Positions 17,622 through 27,431 of a stretch of DNA of 64,000 nt are shown here, piece by piece (position 1 is the stretch's first letter; each line of letters opens with the position of its first letter). The position numbers were made by a program, and so were the translations under genes. This DNA comes from Gordonia sp. KTR9 (GTDB lineage: Bacteria > Actinomycetota > Actinomycetes > Mycobacteriales > Mycobacteriaceae): positions 4,340,001 through 4,404,000 of the forward strand of contig NC_018581.1 in assembly GCF_000143885.2 (NCBI RefSeq). Reading direction: 5' to 3'. The notes under the pieces were generated by a model that saw only the letters and a list, made by a program, of their open reading frames with translations, had not been told where the DNA came from and made no database searches.

Positions 17622-19069
17622 CTCGCCTCCCGCGCCAGCACGGCATCGTCGGTGTCCTCGGTCGGCCGCCCGAGCGCGTCGGCGGCTTCGACAGCCGCGT
17701 CGGCCACCCGCCGCAGGAACCGGGCCGGGTCGGGCATGGACTCCGGCGTCGCGATGAGCCCCATGCTGAGTTTTCCGGCGTAGCTGTACGTGGTGAGGTT
17801 GACGTCGGCGGGTGCGATCGCCAGGGCGAACGAGATCCAGTCGACGACCTCGATGTCCCCGACCCACCGAGTGGTGCGCGGACCGGGCATGTTGGCCGTG
17901 GTGATGTTGTTCATCACCAACGGCGCGCGGTGCGCGGCCAGACCGCGGAAAGCCGGTCCGAGGCGGCCGGTGTAGGTGGCCAGTGCGTCGGTCAGTTCGA
18001 ACCCGACTTCGCGCCGACATCGCACGGTGGCGGCGCAGCTCTCCCCGGTGGCGGCGATCCGCTCGACCGGATCGGCCAGATCCGACCTCAGATACGCCAT
18101 CGCGGTGGCGATCTCGTTGCCGTGGACGCGCGTCGAGGCCAGGTCCCGGCACACTCCGAAGATGGACACCGCGACGCCCGGCTCCTCGCCGCGGGCGATC
18201 AGTTCCGCCCGGATCGCCCCCGCGATGACGCCGTGCAGTGCCCCGTTCACGGTGGTGCCGGTGGCGAGCGCGAGCCGCTGGACGGCGGCGAGCGGGATGT
18301 CACCTGACGCGCAGACGCGTTCGGCGCCGCTGCGCGCGTTGAAACTCGTCCGGCGGACGGTCAGTGGTTTCGGGATGAGTTCGGCGTGACCCGCCTTGCG
18401 TTTTGCCGAGAACGCGCGCGCCAGGGCCGACGCCGCGGCCGGGAGATCGCGGACCATTCGCCAGGATTCCGCACGCGCCGCGCGTGCGAGCTCCCGCTCG
18501 TCGTGCTCGACCCGGGTCCGGTCGATCGGCGCACGACAGACCCGCTCGTCCGGTCCGGCGGTGGCGGCCATGAAGGTGTTGAGTGCGGCCAGACCGTCGG
18601 CGACGGCATGGTGGACACGTACGACGACCGCCTGCCGACCGCCGGCGAGACCGTGGACGAGCGTCAGTCCCCACAGCGGCCGGCGACGGTCGAGTTGCCG
18701 GACCGCGAGTTCGGAGAGGATCTCGTCGAGCTCGGCACGTCCCCCCGGGGCGGCGACCCATCGCTCGTCCAGGTGCCGGGTCACGTCGAAGTCGTTGTCG
18801 CGCACCCAGAAGGGACGGGCACGGTGTCCGCGCGCCCACGCGAGACGCTGGGTTGCGCGCGGGAACATCCCGAGGTGGTCGGGCAGGACGTCGGCGAGCT
18901 CGGCGAGGTCGAGGGGTCGTCCGCGCCGCGCGGTGTCGAGAATCGCGACCTTCAGCGTGTGCATCGGATTCGACGCCGACTCCATGTTGAGCATCAGCGC
19001 ATCGGGTCCGGACATCCGTTCGGCGTCCGCACCACCGGCGGATCGGTCGATCTGCTGGACGGAGTTCAT
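17618..19069 (-). CDS. Wax ester synthase/diacylglycerol acyltransferase (WS/DGAT)
   Basis: A 483-aa acyltransferase that joins acyl-CoA to a fatty alcohol or diacylglycerol, forming wax ester or triacylglycerol storage lipid. The active-site motif HHAVADG is at residues 153-159 and PLW at 131-133. Further family features are LNNITTANMPGPR-like NITTANMPGPR and the C-terminal YAGKLSMGLI. It is membrane-associated in the family without true membrane spans. It lies in an operon with an acyl-CoA synthetase and a lysophospholipid acyltransferase. The homologous M. tuberculosis gene is Rv1425. Confidence 0.93.
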   Translation of the reverse strand: MNSVQQIDRSAGGADAERMSGPDALMLNMESASNPMHTLKVAILDTARRGRPLDLAELADVLPDHLGMFPRATQRLAWARGHRARPFWVRDNDFDVTRHLDERWVAAPGGRAELDEILSELAVRQLDRRRPLWGLTLVHGLAGGRQAVVVRVHHAVADGLAALNTFMAATAGPDERVCRAPIDRTRVEHDERELARAARAESWRMVRDLPAAASALARAFSAKRKAGHAELIPKPLTVRRTSFNARSGAERVCASGDIPLAAVQRLALATGTTVNGALHGVIAGAIRAELIARGEEPGVAVSIFGVCRDLASTRVHGNEIATAMAYLRSDLADPVERIAATGESCAATVRCRREVGFELTDALATYTGRLGPAFRGLAAHRAPLVMNNITTANMPGPRTTRWVGDIEVVDWISFALAIAPADVNLTTYSYAGKLSMGLIATPESMPDPARFLRRVADAAVEAADALGRPTEDTDDAVLAREAS

Positions 19070-19072
19070 GTG

Positions 19073-20728
19073 TCAGCTCACCTTCCGTTCGGTCGAGGGT
19101 CCGGCGCCGAGTTCGCGCTTGAGAATCTTCCCGGTGGCGTTGCGCGGCAGTTCGTCGAGGAAGTACACGTCGCGCGGGACCTTGAACCCGGCCAACTGGT
19201 CGCGCACGTGCTCTCGGATGTCGTCGGCACCGATCTGGGCGCGCGGCGCACGCACCACGTGGGCGACGAGTCGCTGACCGAACCTGTCGTCGTCGACACC
19301 GGTCACCGCGACCTCGAGTACCTCGTCTAGCGCGTCGATGGCCTGCTCGACCTCGAGCGGATAGACGTTCTCCCCGCCGGACACGATCATCTCGTCGTCC
19401 CGGCCGACGACGAAGAGAAGCCCGTTCTCGTCGAAGCGGCCGACGTCGCCCGACACCATGTGACCGTCGCTGAAAGCCTTGGTGTCCGAGCTGGTGTAAC
19501 CGTCGAATCCCGAATTGTTCGCGACCACGATGCGGCCGACCTCGCCGACGGGCACTTCCCGGTCGTCGTCGTCGAGGATGCGGACGCTGGTACCGGTGAG
19601 CGGTCGCCCGGCCGTGTCCGGCGCGACGCGCAGATCGGCCGGGGTCGCGGTGGTGATGAGGCCGGCCTCGGTGGCGTTGTAGCTGTTGTAGACCACGTCG
19701 CCGTACCGATCGAGGAACGCGACGAGCGCATCGGAGCGCATCCGCGAACCGCTCGCGGTGGCGAAGCGCAGTGTCGGCATCGGATGGTCATCGAGGACCT
19801 CCTCGGGAAGATCGGTGATGCGTTCGAGCATCACCGGCACCACCGCGAGTCCGGTGGCCCCGTGGTCGCGGACCAGCTCGAGTGTCCCCTCCGGATCGAA
19901 CCGGCGCCGCATGATCATCGTGCACGACATCGTCGCCGCGATGGCCACCTGTCCGAAACCCCACGCGTGGAACGCCGGCGCGGCTATCACGATCGATTCG
20001 CCTGCGCGCCAGGGAATCCTGTCCAGCATGGCGGCGAGGGAGGCGACGTCGGTGCTTCCGCCGCGACGGGCGCCCTTGGGCATCCCGGTGGTCCCCGAGG
20101 TCAGCAACACGATACGTCCGGCGCGTGGGGGCCGGCCGGGTCGCGAGCCGCTGTTCGCGTCGATCAGGCCGTCGACGGTCGCGCCCCGGGGCGACGAGTC
20201 GCCCTCCGTCCACGCGTGGATCAGCCGCATGCTCGGGAGGCGTTGCGCCGCAGGCGCGACGACCGCGTCGAACTCCTCGTCGGCGATGAGCACGTCGGCG
20301 TGCTCGCGTTCGAGTACATCGGCGAGCTGAGGTGCGGCGAAGCCGGTGTTGAGGAGCACAGCGTCGGCGCCGAGCCGCGACGTCGCGGCGAGGGCCTCGA
20401 CGAGGCCGCGGTGGTTGCGGCAGAGGATGGCGACGGTCGCGACGGATGTGCCGCCAGCGTCGCGCAATCCGACGGCGAGCGCATCGCAGCGGGCGTCGAG
20501 TTCACGCCAGGTGAGCTGACCCGCCTCGTCGATGAGCGCGATGCCGTCGGGATCGCGCGCCGCGGCGAGGCCGATACCGCTCACCGGCGACGCACCGCCG
20601 TGCCGACGCAGGTTGAGCCCCATGCGGATATAACGGTCGACCCTGAGCGAGCCGAGGAATCCACTGCGGATCAGGGTGCGAACGAGCCACAACGCGGTGG
20701 TGACGCGATCGCGGAGTTGCGAGATCAT
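19073..20728 (-). CDS. Fatty-acyl-CoA synthetase (FadD12-like)
   Basis: A 551-aa AMP-binding enzyme. The P-loop LLTSGTTGMPKGARRG, the NSYNATEAG A5 motif, GDVGRFDENG and the C-terminal PRNATGKILKREL with the catalytic Lys are all visible. It activates a fatty acid to acyl-CoA through an acyl-adenylate. An N-terminal hydrophobic helix (ALWLVRTLIRSGFLG) may anchor it at the membrane. GAGGAG lies 6 bases before the ATG. It sits directly upstream of the WS/DGAT gene (3-base gap), so it supplies the acyl donor. It matches Rv1427c in position. Confidence 0.9.
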   Translation of the reverse strand: MISQLRDRVTTALWLVRTLIRSGFLGSLRVDRYIRMGLNLRRHGGASPVSGIGLAAARDPDGIALIDEAGQLTWRELDARCDALAVGLRDAGGTSVATVAILCRNHRGLVEALAATSRLGADAVLLNTGFAAPQLADVLEREHADVLIADEEFDAVVAPAAQRLPSMRLIHAWTEGDSSPRGATVDGLIDANSGSRPGRPPRAGRIVLLTSGTTGMPKGARRGGSTDVASLAAMLDRIPWRAGESIVIAAPAFHAWGFGQVAIAATMSCTMIMRRRFDPEGTLELVRDHGATGLAVVPVMLERITDLPEEVLDDHPMPTLRFATASGSRMRSDALVAFLDRYGDVVYNSYNATEAGLITTATPADLRVAPDTAGRPLTGTSVRILDDDDREVPVGEVGRIVVANNSGFDGYTSSDTKAFSDGHMVSGDVGRFDENGLLFVVGRDDEMIVSGGENVYPLEVEQAIDALDEVLEVAVTGVDDDRFGQRLVAHVVRAPRAQIGADDIREHVRDQLAGFKVPRDVYFLDELPRNATGKILKRELGAGPSTERKVS

Positions 20729-20744
20729 CGTCGTCTCCTCGTGG

Positions 20745-21542
20745 TCAGCCCAGAACCGGGAACCGGCGGGCGCGGGCGAGGTCGTCGAGAGCGTGTTGCA
20801 TCCTTTTGCGCACCATCTGATCGACCTCGTCGTGTTCGGGGTTGTTACCGAACTCGGCGGTGATGTCGATCGGGTCGAGGACCTCCGTCACGAGCTTCGA
20901 CGGCAGCGGGATGTTCGGCGGGAGGTGGGCGGTCAGGCCGAACGGGAAGCCGAATGCGAACGGCGCGGTGTCGGTGCGCAGGAGTCTGTCGAGACGGAGG
21001 AACCGCGCCAGCGTGTCGCCGCGATTGAGGAACAGCTGCGTCTCCTGGCCGCCGATGGTGACGATGGGGACGATCGGGACGCCCGCCTCGAGCGCCGTGC
21101 GGATGTAACCGGTTCGACCGTGGAAGTCGATGGTCGCGCTCTGGCTGCTCGGCCGCAGCGCCTCCCACTCCCCGCCGGGGAACACGATCGTCGCGGCACC
21201 CGACCGCAACGCGGCGACCGCGTTCTTGGGATGGGCGGGGAGGAAGCCGACCTTGCCGAAGATCTGCTTGCCCGATCCGGTGAAGATGAGGTCGTGGGCG
21301 AGGGTGTAGAGCGGGCGGTCGGCACCGAACTCGTCGGCAAAGGCCACGCTGATGACCGGGACATCGAACGCCAGCAATCCGCCGGAGTGGTTCGACACCA
21401 GGAGCGCGCCGCCGTCGGGCACCTTCTCCATGCCCCGGACCTCGGAGCGGAAATAGGTCTTCGCCACGAGTTTCAGGACGGGCAGCACCCGCTTCACCCA
21501 GGTCTCGTCGCGTGCGGTGAGGTCGAAGGTCTTCGCGCTCAT
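20745..21542 (-). CDS. Lysophospholipid acyltransferase-family protein (PlsC fold)
   Basis: A 265-aa acyltransferase. The catalytic block is NHSGGLLAFD near residues 51-60, a variant of NHxxxxD. FPGGEWEALR is the substrate-binding motif and VPIVPIVTIGG is also typical. It moves an acyl group from acyl-CoA to a glycerol-phosphate-type acceptor. It is the first gene of the minus-strand lipid operon (Rv1428c-like), with AGGAGA upstream. Two KstR-like operators lie between it and the divergent thioesterase gene. Confidence 0.87.
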   Translation of the reverse strand: MSAKTFDLTARDETWVKRVLPVLKLVAKTYFRSEVRGMEKVPDGGALLVSNHSGGLLAFDVPVISVAFADEFGADRPLYTLAHDLIFTGSGKQIFGKVGFLPAHPKNAVAALRSGAATIVFPGGEWEALRPSSQSATIDFHGRTGYIRTALEAGVPIVPIVTIGGQETQLFLNRGDTLARFLRLDRLLRTDTAPFAFGFPFGLTAHLPPNIPLPSKLVTEVLDPIDITAEFGNNPEHDEVDQMVRKRMQHALDDLARARRFPVLG

Positions 21543-21647
21543 CGGTCACATCTCCTGTGGATCGCTTGTGCGGTTCGATCGGATCACCGCTCGATCGGCT
21601 GGAGCACGACGTCCGACCCGGGGTCGATGTCCTCGAAACCGCAAAAT

Positions 21648-21661
21648 GAGAACACGTTCTA
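21648..21661. promoter_or_regulatory. KstR-like operator, site 1
   Basis: GAGAACACGTTCTA fits the KstR consensus TnnAACnnGTTnnA except for the first base. KstR is the TetR-type repressor of sterol catabolism in mycolata. The site is 24 bp (centre to centre) from a second one. It lies in the divergent promoter of the acyltransferase and thioesterase genes. Confidence 0.65.
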
Positions 21662-21671
21662 GTGGTTGAAT

Positions 21672-21685
21672 TAGAACACGTTCTA
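21672..21685. promoter_or_regulatory. KstR-like operator, site 2
   Basis: TAGAACACGTTCTA matches TnnAACnnGTTnnA exactly, extended to TTAGAACACGTTCTAA. The arms AGAAC/GTTCT are symmetric. It is 55 bp upstream of the thioesterase start. Together with site 1 it could control both divergent operons. Confidence 0.75.
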
Positions 21686-21739
21686 ATTTGCGTCGCCACT
21701 GTTCGTTACCTATGCCACAACTGACTGATCGGTAGCCAC

Positions 21740-22381
21740 ATGGAGTTCACCCTGGAGGACATCTCCGAAGACGAGGTCGCGCGTCGCCGCGCGGTCTACA
21801 CCCCTCTCACCGACACCGTTCGGGATCTGGTCGACGCGGTGATCCGCACCGAGGTGGCCGATGAGGACCTCGACGAGGCACGACGGCGGATCGCCGAGGT
21901 GGTGGACGACCTGCGGAGTCGCCAGATGGACGGCGCGTTCGGGGTACGACACACGCGCGAGAACACCGGGATGGCCTGGGGAAACGCGGTGATCGGGGTG
22001 CGCAACGCGCTGGCTCCGCCACTCGACGTCGTCCACGTCGACGACGGCGTCCGCAGCGCCTTCACTCTCGGCGCGGCCTACGAGGGACCACCCGGCCAGG
22101 TCCACGGCGGTGTGTGCGCGATGGTCCTCGACCACGTCCTGGGGAATGCGGCCAGCGTCGAGGGCCCCTGCTACACCGGGACCCTCACCGTCCGGTACGG
22201 GCGGCCGACACCCCTCGGCGCGCTGGTCGCGCGGGCGTGGGTGACCGAGCGGAACGGACGCAAGCGCATCGTCCGCGGCACGATCTCCGATGCGCAAGGG
22301 GTGACCTGCGAGGCCGAGGGCGTGTTCATCGTGCCCCGCGCGGCGGACGACGTCCCGTCCGTCCGCTGGTCGGCGGGCTGA
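21740..22381 (+). CDS. PaaI-like hotdog-fold thioesterase
   Basis: A 213-aa protein whose C-terminal half is a hotdog domain: GPPGQVHGGVCAMVLDHVLG near residues 116-135 is the catalytic helix with the HGG motif, followed by LTVRYGRPTPLGALV. The N-terminal about 70 residues are charged and helical. It hydrolyses an acyl-CoA thioester in the cytoplasm. The stop shares one base with the next start (TGATG). Two KstR-like operators lie upstream, suggesting induction with sterol or lipid catabolism. Confidence 0.83.
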   Translation: MEFTLEDISEDEVARRRAVYTPLTDTVRDLVDAVIRTEVADEDLDEARRRIAEVVDDLRSRQMDGAFGVRHTRENTGMAWGNAVIGVRNALAPPLDVVHVDDGVRSAFTLGAAYEGPPGQVHGGVCAMVLDHVLGNAASVEGPCYTGTLTVRYGRPTPLGALVARAWVTERNGRKRIVRGTISDAQGVTCEAEGVFIVPRAADDVPSVRWSAG

Positions 22382-23430
22382 TGCGCGCCGCGGTGACCGG
22401 CCCAGGAGAGTTCGGCGCAGGCCGATTCCTCGTCGCCGACCTACCGGACCCGACGCCGGGCCCCGGCGAGCTCGTCCTGCGCGTGGCGGCGAACGGCATC
22501 TGCGGTTCCGACCTGTCGACCGCGCCGTTGCTCCCGCACGGGACGATCATGGGTCACGAATTCGCCGGCGAGGTCGTCGGCGTCGGGCCGGCAGACCCAG
22601 ACGACGCCGGCCGGGGCCGCGCCGATCCGGCGCACTCCTTCCGGGTCGGCGATGCCGTGGCCGCCATGCCGGTGATCGGATGCCACCGGTGCCGCGCCTG
22701 TCTCACCGGTGACGTCGCGCGATGCGGGTCGGCGCGCACCCTGGGACTCGGCGTCCTCCCAGGCGGGCTGGCCGAGTACGTCCTGGTCGGGGCGGCCGAG
22801 AGCGTTCTTCTCGAGGGCATCGATCCGGTCGACGGCGCCCTGGTCGAACCACTGGCCGTGGGACTGCACGCGGTCACCCGCGCGTCCGTCCGTCCCGGGG
22901 ACCGGGTGCTGGTGCTGGGCGCGGGTCCGGTCGGTCTCGCCGCGCTGCACTGGTTGTCGCGCGGCGTGGCCACCGACCTGGTGTGTTCGGACCCGTCCCC
23001 GGGCAGGCGTGCGGCGGCACTCGATCTCGGTGCGTCCACGGTGTGCATCCCCGACGAACTCCTCGCGCACGTCGGACCGGGCTTCGACGTCGTCATCGAA
23101 TGCGTGGGCAAGCCGGGCATGATCGCCGCCGCCCTGGACGCGGTCGCCACCCACGGCACCATCGTCATCGCGGGCGTCTGCTTGAGCGACGACTCGTTCA
23201 TGCCGGTGGCCGGGGTCGTGAAAGAGACCACGATGCACTTCGTCTCCTACTACACCGCGAGCGAATTCCGCACCGCGGCAGCCGAGTTGAGCAAGGGCGC
23301 AATCGGGTCGTCGGCGCTGGTCAGCGAGATCGTCGGGCTCGACGAGACCGACCGCGTCTTCCGCGAGCTCTCCGTGCCCAACGACCACCGAAAGGTGCTC
23401 ATCACTCCGACGGTGTCGTCCGCCGGCTGA
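22381..23430 (+). CDS. Zinc-dependent alcohol dehydrogenase (medium-chain)
   Basis: A 349-aa MDR enzyme. Catalytic zinc ligands are the Cys in NGICGSDLS and the His-Glu in MGHEFAGEVVG. A structural-zinc-like cysteine set is in CHRCRACLTGDVARC. The cofactor motif LGAGPVGLAAL is near the middle. It oxidises an alcohol with NAD(P). The start overlaps the thioesterase stop by one base. The substrate is unknown. The threonine dehydrogenase/sorbitol dehydrogenase branch is the nearest general type. Confidence 0.86.
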   Translation: MRAAVTGPGEFGAGRFLVADLPDPTPGPGELVLRVAANGICGSDLSTAPLLPHGTIMGHEFAGEVVGVGPADPDDAGRGRADPAHSFRVGDAVAAMPVIGCHRCRACLTGDVARCGSARTLGLGVLPGGLAEYVLVGAAESVLLEGIDPVDGALVEPLAVGLHAVTRASVRPGDRVLVLGAGPVGLAALHWLSRGVATDLVCSDPSPGRRAAALDLGASTVCIPDELLAHVGPGFDVVIECVGKPGMIAAALDAVATHGTIVIAGVCLSDDSFMPVAGVVKETTMHFVSYYTASEFRTAAAELSKGAIGSSALVSEIVGLDETDRVFRELSVPNDHRKVLITPTVSSAG

Positions 23431-23475
23431 GGTGGCACTCGCGGCCGGCGGCGCACCCGGCGTACGGTCTCTGGG

Positions 23476-24390
23476 GTGAACAGTGCCGTTCCCGTGACCC
23501 CCGAGCCGTTCAGTACCGACGAGGCGCAGCGGGTGCGCGCGATCTGGTCAGAGCTGGACCTGCCCGGCATCATCGACGTCCACACCCACTTCATGCCGCG
23601 TCCGGTCATGGACAAGGTCTGGGCCTACTTCGACTCGGTCGGGCCGCTGGTGGGACGCGAGTGGCCGATCACCTACCGCGCCGACGAGGACGTCCGGGTG
23701 GCCACGCTGCGCGAGTTCGGGGTGCGGGCCTACTCGTCGCTGGTGTACCCCCACAAGCCGAACATGGCCGAGTGGCTGAACGGCTGGGCGCACGACTTCG
23801 CCGCCGGCCATGACGACTGCCTGCACACCGCGACCTTCTATCCGGAGGAGTCCGCCCACACCTACGTCTCCCGCGCCATCCAGGCGGGAACCCGGGTGTT
23901 CAAGTGCCACATCCAGGTCGGCGACTTCTCCCCCACCGATTCGCTCCTCGACGGCGTGTGGTCCCAGATCGCCGATTCGCGGGTCCCCGTCATCATCCAC
24001 TGCGGGTCGGGGCCCGCGCCCGGCACCTTCACCGGCCCCGAGCCGATCCGCGAACTCCTGCACCGGTTCCCGTCGTTGCCGCTGATCGTCGCGCACATGG
24101 GGATGCCCGAGTACACCGCGTTCCTCGACCTCGCGCTGGAGTACCCGAATGTGCACCTGGACACCACGATGGCGTTCACCGACTTCGCCGAGGAAGACGC
24201 CCCGTTCCCCGCGGACTACCTGCCGCGTCTGGCCGACGCCGGCGAGAAGATCCTCTTCGGCAGCGATTTCCCGAACATCCCCTACGGCTACACCCATGCG
24301 CTCGAGGCGATCATCCGCCTCGACCTCGGTGCCGACTGGCTCCGAGACGTGTTCTACCGCAACGGCTCCAGGCTCTTCGGGATCGGCTGA
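23476..24390 (+). CDS. Amidohydrolase (ACMSD/TIM-barrel family 2)
   Basis: A 304-aa metal-dependent TIM-barrel protein. Metal ligands visible are the HTH of IIDVHTHFM near residues 35-43, His in VIIHCGSG and His in VAHMGMPEY. The late Asp in LFGSDFPNIPYG is the catalytic acid. A Lys in VFKCHIQ is at the place of the bridging Lys of some relatives. Family members decarboxylate or hydrolyse carboxylic acids. The GTG start is 45 bases after the dehydrogenase stop. The specific substrate is unknown. Confidence 0.82.
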   Translation: MNSAVPVTPEPFSTDEAQRVRAIWSELDLPGIIDVHTHFMPRPVMDKVWAYFDSVGPLVGREWPITYRADEDVRVATLREFGVRAYSSLVYPHKPNMAEWLNGWAHDFAAGHDDCLHTATFYPEESAHTYVSRAIQAGTRVFKCHIQVGDFSPTDSLLDGVWSQIADSRVPVIIHCGSGPAPGTFTGPEPIRELLHRFPSLPLIVAHMGMPEYTAFLDLALEYPNVHLDTTMAFTDFAEEDAPFPADYLPRLADAGEKILFGSDFPNIPYGYTHALEAIIRLDLGADWLRDVFYRNGSRLFGIG

Positions 24391-24429
24391 GCCGGCGGTC
24401 GGCGAGACCCCCGTCGACAAGAACCCCGG

Positions 24430-25209
24430 TTACAGGACCTGGGACAGGAAGGTCCGCAACCGGTCGGACTTCGCGTCGTCGAAGACCTGTTCCGGCCGGC
24501 CGGTCTCCACGACGGCTCCGTGGTCCATGAACAGCACGTTGTCGGAGACGTTGCGGGCGAAACCCATCTCGTGGGTGACGACCACCATGGTCATCCCCTC
24601 GGTGGCCAGATCCGCCATGAGCGAGAGGACTCCCTTGACGAGTTCGGGGTCCAGCGCGGAGGTCGCCTCGTCGAAGAACATGACCTCCGGAGTCATGGCG
24701 AGCGCTCGCGCGATCGCCACCCGCTGCTGCTGACCGCCGGAGAGTCGTGCCGGACGCACGTCGGCCTTGTTGGTGAGCCCGACGATCTCGAGTTGCCGGA
24801 GAGCGACCTCGCGGGCCTCGTCCTTGCTCAGCCCCTTCAGCTTTCGCGGTCCGAGCGCGACGTTGTCGACGACGGTCTTGTGCGGGAACAGATTGAACTG
24901 CTGGAACACCATGCCGATCCGCCGCCGGAGCTCGTCCGGGTTGTCCTTGAGGACGGACCGTCCGTCGAGCAGGATGTCTCCCTGATCGGGTTCGTACAAC
25001 CGGTTCAGCACACGCAGCAGGGTCGACTTACCCGACCCCGACGGCCCGATGACGGTCGTGGTGGTGCCGGCGTCGACCTGGATGTCGACACCCCGCAACA
25101 CGTGCTGTTTGCCGAACGACAGGTGGAGATCGGTACCGGTCAGCGAGACGGCTTCCCGGACGACGGCGGCATTCGGGGACGGTGACTCGGACTTGCTGAG
25201 ATCGGGCAC
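24430..25209 (-). CDS. Polar amino-acid ABC transporter ATPase (GlnQ-like)
   Basis: A 259-aa ATPase. Walker A is GPSGSGKST, the signature is LSGGQQQR, Walker B is [12 protein letters not shown], and the switch His is in [22 protein letters not shown] is typical of GlnQ/HisP. It powers import of an amino acid, probably glutamine or glutamate. The GTG start has AAGGGA 7 bases upstream and follows the permease gene by 4 bases. It pairs with the fused binding protein/permease. Confidence 0.92.
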   Translation of the reverse strand: MPDLSKSESPSPNAAVVREAVSLTGTDLHLSFGKQHVLRGVDIQVDAGTTTTVIGPSGSGKSTLLRVLNRLYEPDQGDILLDGRSVLKDNPDELRRRIGMVFQQFNLFPHKTVVDNVALGPRKLKGLSKDEAREVALRQLEIVGLTNKADVRPARLSGGQQQRVAIARALAMTPEVMFFDEATSALDPELVKGVLSLMADLATEGMTMVVVTHEMGFARNVSDNVLFMDHGAVVETGRPEQVFDDAKSDRLRTFLSQVL

Positions 25210-25213
25210 GGGC

Positions 25214-27040
25214 CTATCCCTTCTCGACGACGGTCGGGGGCAGCGGGTCGTCCTGGACCTCGGCGGGCCGTCCGGTGCGCAGGCGCCGGTCGATGTAGTT
25301 GACCAGGTGTGTCAACGGGATCGTCAGGATGAGGTACATGATTCCCGCGGCGACGAGCGGCGAGAGGTTACCCGTCTGCGCGTTCAGGTCTCGGCCGACC
25401 GCGAACAGCTCCCGCTGGCTGGCCAGCAGCCCGAGGAAGTACACCAGCGAGCTGTCCTTGATCAGGCTGATGAACTGGTTCATCAATGCCGGGAGCACCC
25501 GCCGGACGCCCTGCGGGACGACGACGAGCCGCATCGACTCCCGGTAGCTGAAGCCGATGGCACGCGAGGCCTCGAGCTGCCCGTCGTCGACGCTCTGGAT
25601 TCCCGACCGGAAGATCTCACCGATGTAGGCCGCGGCGAGCAGGGCGAGCGCGACCGCGCCGAGCCAGTACGGGTTGTTGCCGGTGATGCCCTTGACGACC
25701 GGACCCACACCGAGACCGACGATCAGGATGACGACGACCGCGGGCAGCCCGCGGAAGATGTCGGTGTAGACCCGCGCCGGCCAGCGCAGCCACCGCGACC
25801 GCGAGATCCCGCAGATCGCCAGGATCATGCCCAGGATGGTGCCGAGCACTCCCGAGACCAGCGACAGGATCAGGGTGTTGACGAGACCGGTCTTGATCAG
25901 CTCGGGGAATGATTCCTTGTAGAGGTCCCAGTTGAAGAAGGTGTCGCCGAGTTGCTCCAGGGTGCTCTTGGGCGCGGTCTCCTCCGCCGGGCCGGCCTTC
26001 TCGGCATTCTCGGCCGCGATGGCGGCGATGTCGGGCAGGTCCGGGGCGGGCGCGGCCTTGCTGCCGGGCTTCCATCCCTCGGGCAGTTCGCGGGGCACCC
26101 AGTCGACGTAGAGATCGGCGTACGTGCCGTCGGCGATGATCGCGTCGAGCCCGGAGTTGAGGGCCTCGGTGAGCCGCGGCTTGTTCTTGCCCACGGCCCA
26201 GGCGACGAAGTTGTTCACGCTGAAGGTGTTCTCGACGATCGCGGTGCCGTCGCCCTCGCGGACCGCCCCCTCCGCCTGCTGCGACGGAGCGACCCAGGCG
26301 TCGACCTGGCCACTCTTCAGATTGGCGTACGCGGTGGCGTAGTCCGGGAACTTCACCGGGTCGAGACCCAGGGTGTTGACGACGTAGTCGTCCTGGACGG
26401 TGCCCTGCACGACAGCGATCCGCGTCGAGTCGGAGAGATCGCCGAATCCCTTGATCGGGCCGGCGGTCGGCGCGACGAGGGAGAAGTACCCGAAGTCGTA
26501 GCCGTTGGTGAAGTCGACGGTCTTGCGGCGGTCGTCGGTCGTGGTGATCGACGACGATCCGACGTCGAAACGGTTGTTGGCCACCTGCGACAGAAGACCC
26601 GCGAACTCGGTGCCGTTGAACTCGACCTGCAGACCAAGCTTCGCGGCGACGGCCTTGAGGAGTTCGTTGTCGAAGCCGGTGAAGTCGCCCGCACTGTTCA
26701 CACAGATGCTCGGCCCGGCATCGGACAGGGTGCCGACGGAGATCTTGCCGGGCGACAGCAGCTCCAGCTGGCCGACGTCGATCTGGTCGAGCGGCGTGGT
26801 CGACTCGGTGGTGTAGCGGTCTTCACCCCCCTGATCTGCGGCGGCGAGGTTGACCGGCGCCGCCGACGCCGACGCGAGGCCGGCCGGCGCACAGCTGTCG
26901 GCGGGGGCGGCCTGCGCACGGGGCGCCGGTCCGCCGAGGATGGTCAACAGGCCGACGATGGCGGCCGTCAGGGCCAGCGCTACGACGCGAACAGCGCGCG
27001 GCGCGGCCCCGTGGGCGCGATGGGATCGGTGGTTGGACAC
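25214..27040 (-). CDS. Fused substrate-binding protein and permease, glutamine-type ABC importer
   Basis: About 608 aa. An N-terminal signal segment ([20 protein letters not shown]) leads into an SBP_bac_3 domain: [45 protein letters not shown]. After a linker, the permease half has several membrane helices and the EAA loop ([14 protein letters not shown]). Such fusions occur in Gram-positive glutamine importers. The GTG at 27040 is preferred over upstream codons because the SBP signal peptide begins soon after. TAGTGT lies 7 bases upstream, so the message may be leaderless. It works with the downstream ATPase. Confidence 0.9.
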   Translation of the reverse strand: MSNHRSHRAHGAAPRAVRVVALALTAAIVGLLTILGGPAPRAQAAPADSCAPAGLASASAAPVNLAAADQGGEDRYTTESTTPLDQIDVGQLELLSPGKISVGTLSDAGPSICVNSAGDFTGFDNELLKAVAAKLGLQVEFNGTEFAGLLSQVANNRFDVGSSSITTTDDRRKTVDFTNGYDFGYFSLVAPTAGPIKGFGDLSDSTRIAVVQGTVQDDYVVNTLGLDPVKFPDYATAYANLKSGQVDAWVAPSQQAEGAVREGDGTAIVENTFSVNNFVAWAVGKNKPRLTEALNSGLDAIIADGTYADLYVDWVPRELPEGWKPGSKAAPAPDLPDIAAIAAENAEKAGPAEETAPKSTLEQLGDTFFNWDLYKESFPELIKTGLVNTLILSLVSGVLGTILGMILAICGISRSRWLRWPARVYTDIFRGLPAVVVILIVGLGVGPVVKGITGNNPYWLGAVALALLAAAYIGEIFRSGIQSVDDGQLEASRAIGFSYRESMRLVVVPQGVRRVLPALMNQFISLIKDSSLVYFLGLLASQRELFAVGRDLNAQTGNLSPLVAAGIMYLILTIPLTHLVNYIDRRLRTGRPAEVQDDPLPPTVVEKG

Positions 27041-27431
27041 CGTGTCGACACTATCCGGACGCACGAGAGGTGTCCCAAATTCTTGCTCGCCGGTGGGTTT
27101 AATCCCGCGGAGCTGCGCGTTCTCGCCGACCGGCACCGAACTACGAGCCCGGGACGCGGCGCCCGCCGGTACAAAGCGTCACCGTCCCCGACCGACCGTG
27201 CGCGCCTACGTGAATTGTCTGTGTGAATTCTCGATTTGCTTGTCGGCTTCTGATGGCCGTGCTACCAATGATACAGGGAAACGGGATTTGTAACATCAAT
27301 TCTCGACCGCGTCGGAATCGCGCATGTTGCGATTCATCAGACGATTGTCTCGCTCTCCCGACGGCCGTTGACGTGCTGTTACGCCGCGGCTTCCATCCTC
27401 CGTCGAATTCGAAACGAAAGCTGGAAAAACC
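27041..27431. other. AT-richer gap of 391 bp without a convincing gene
   Basis: The right half of this stretch (about 27200-27310) is visibly poorer in GC than its surroundings and holds TAACAT at 27289-27294, a possible -10 box. Stop codons are frequent and no frame shows protein-like composition. It probably carries the promoters of the ABC transporter (left) and of the small open frame at 27432. Confidence 0.4.
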
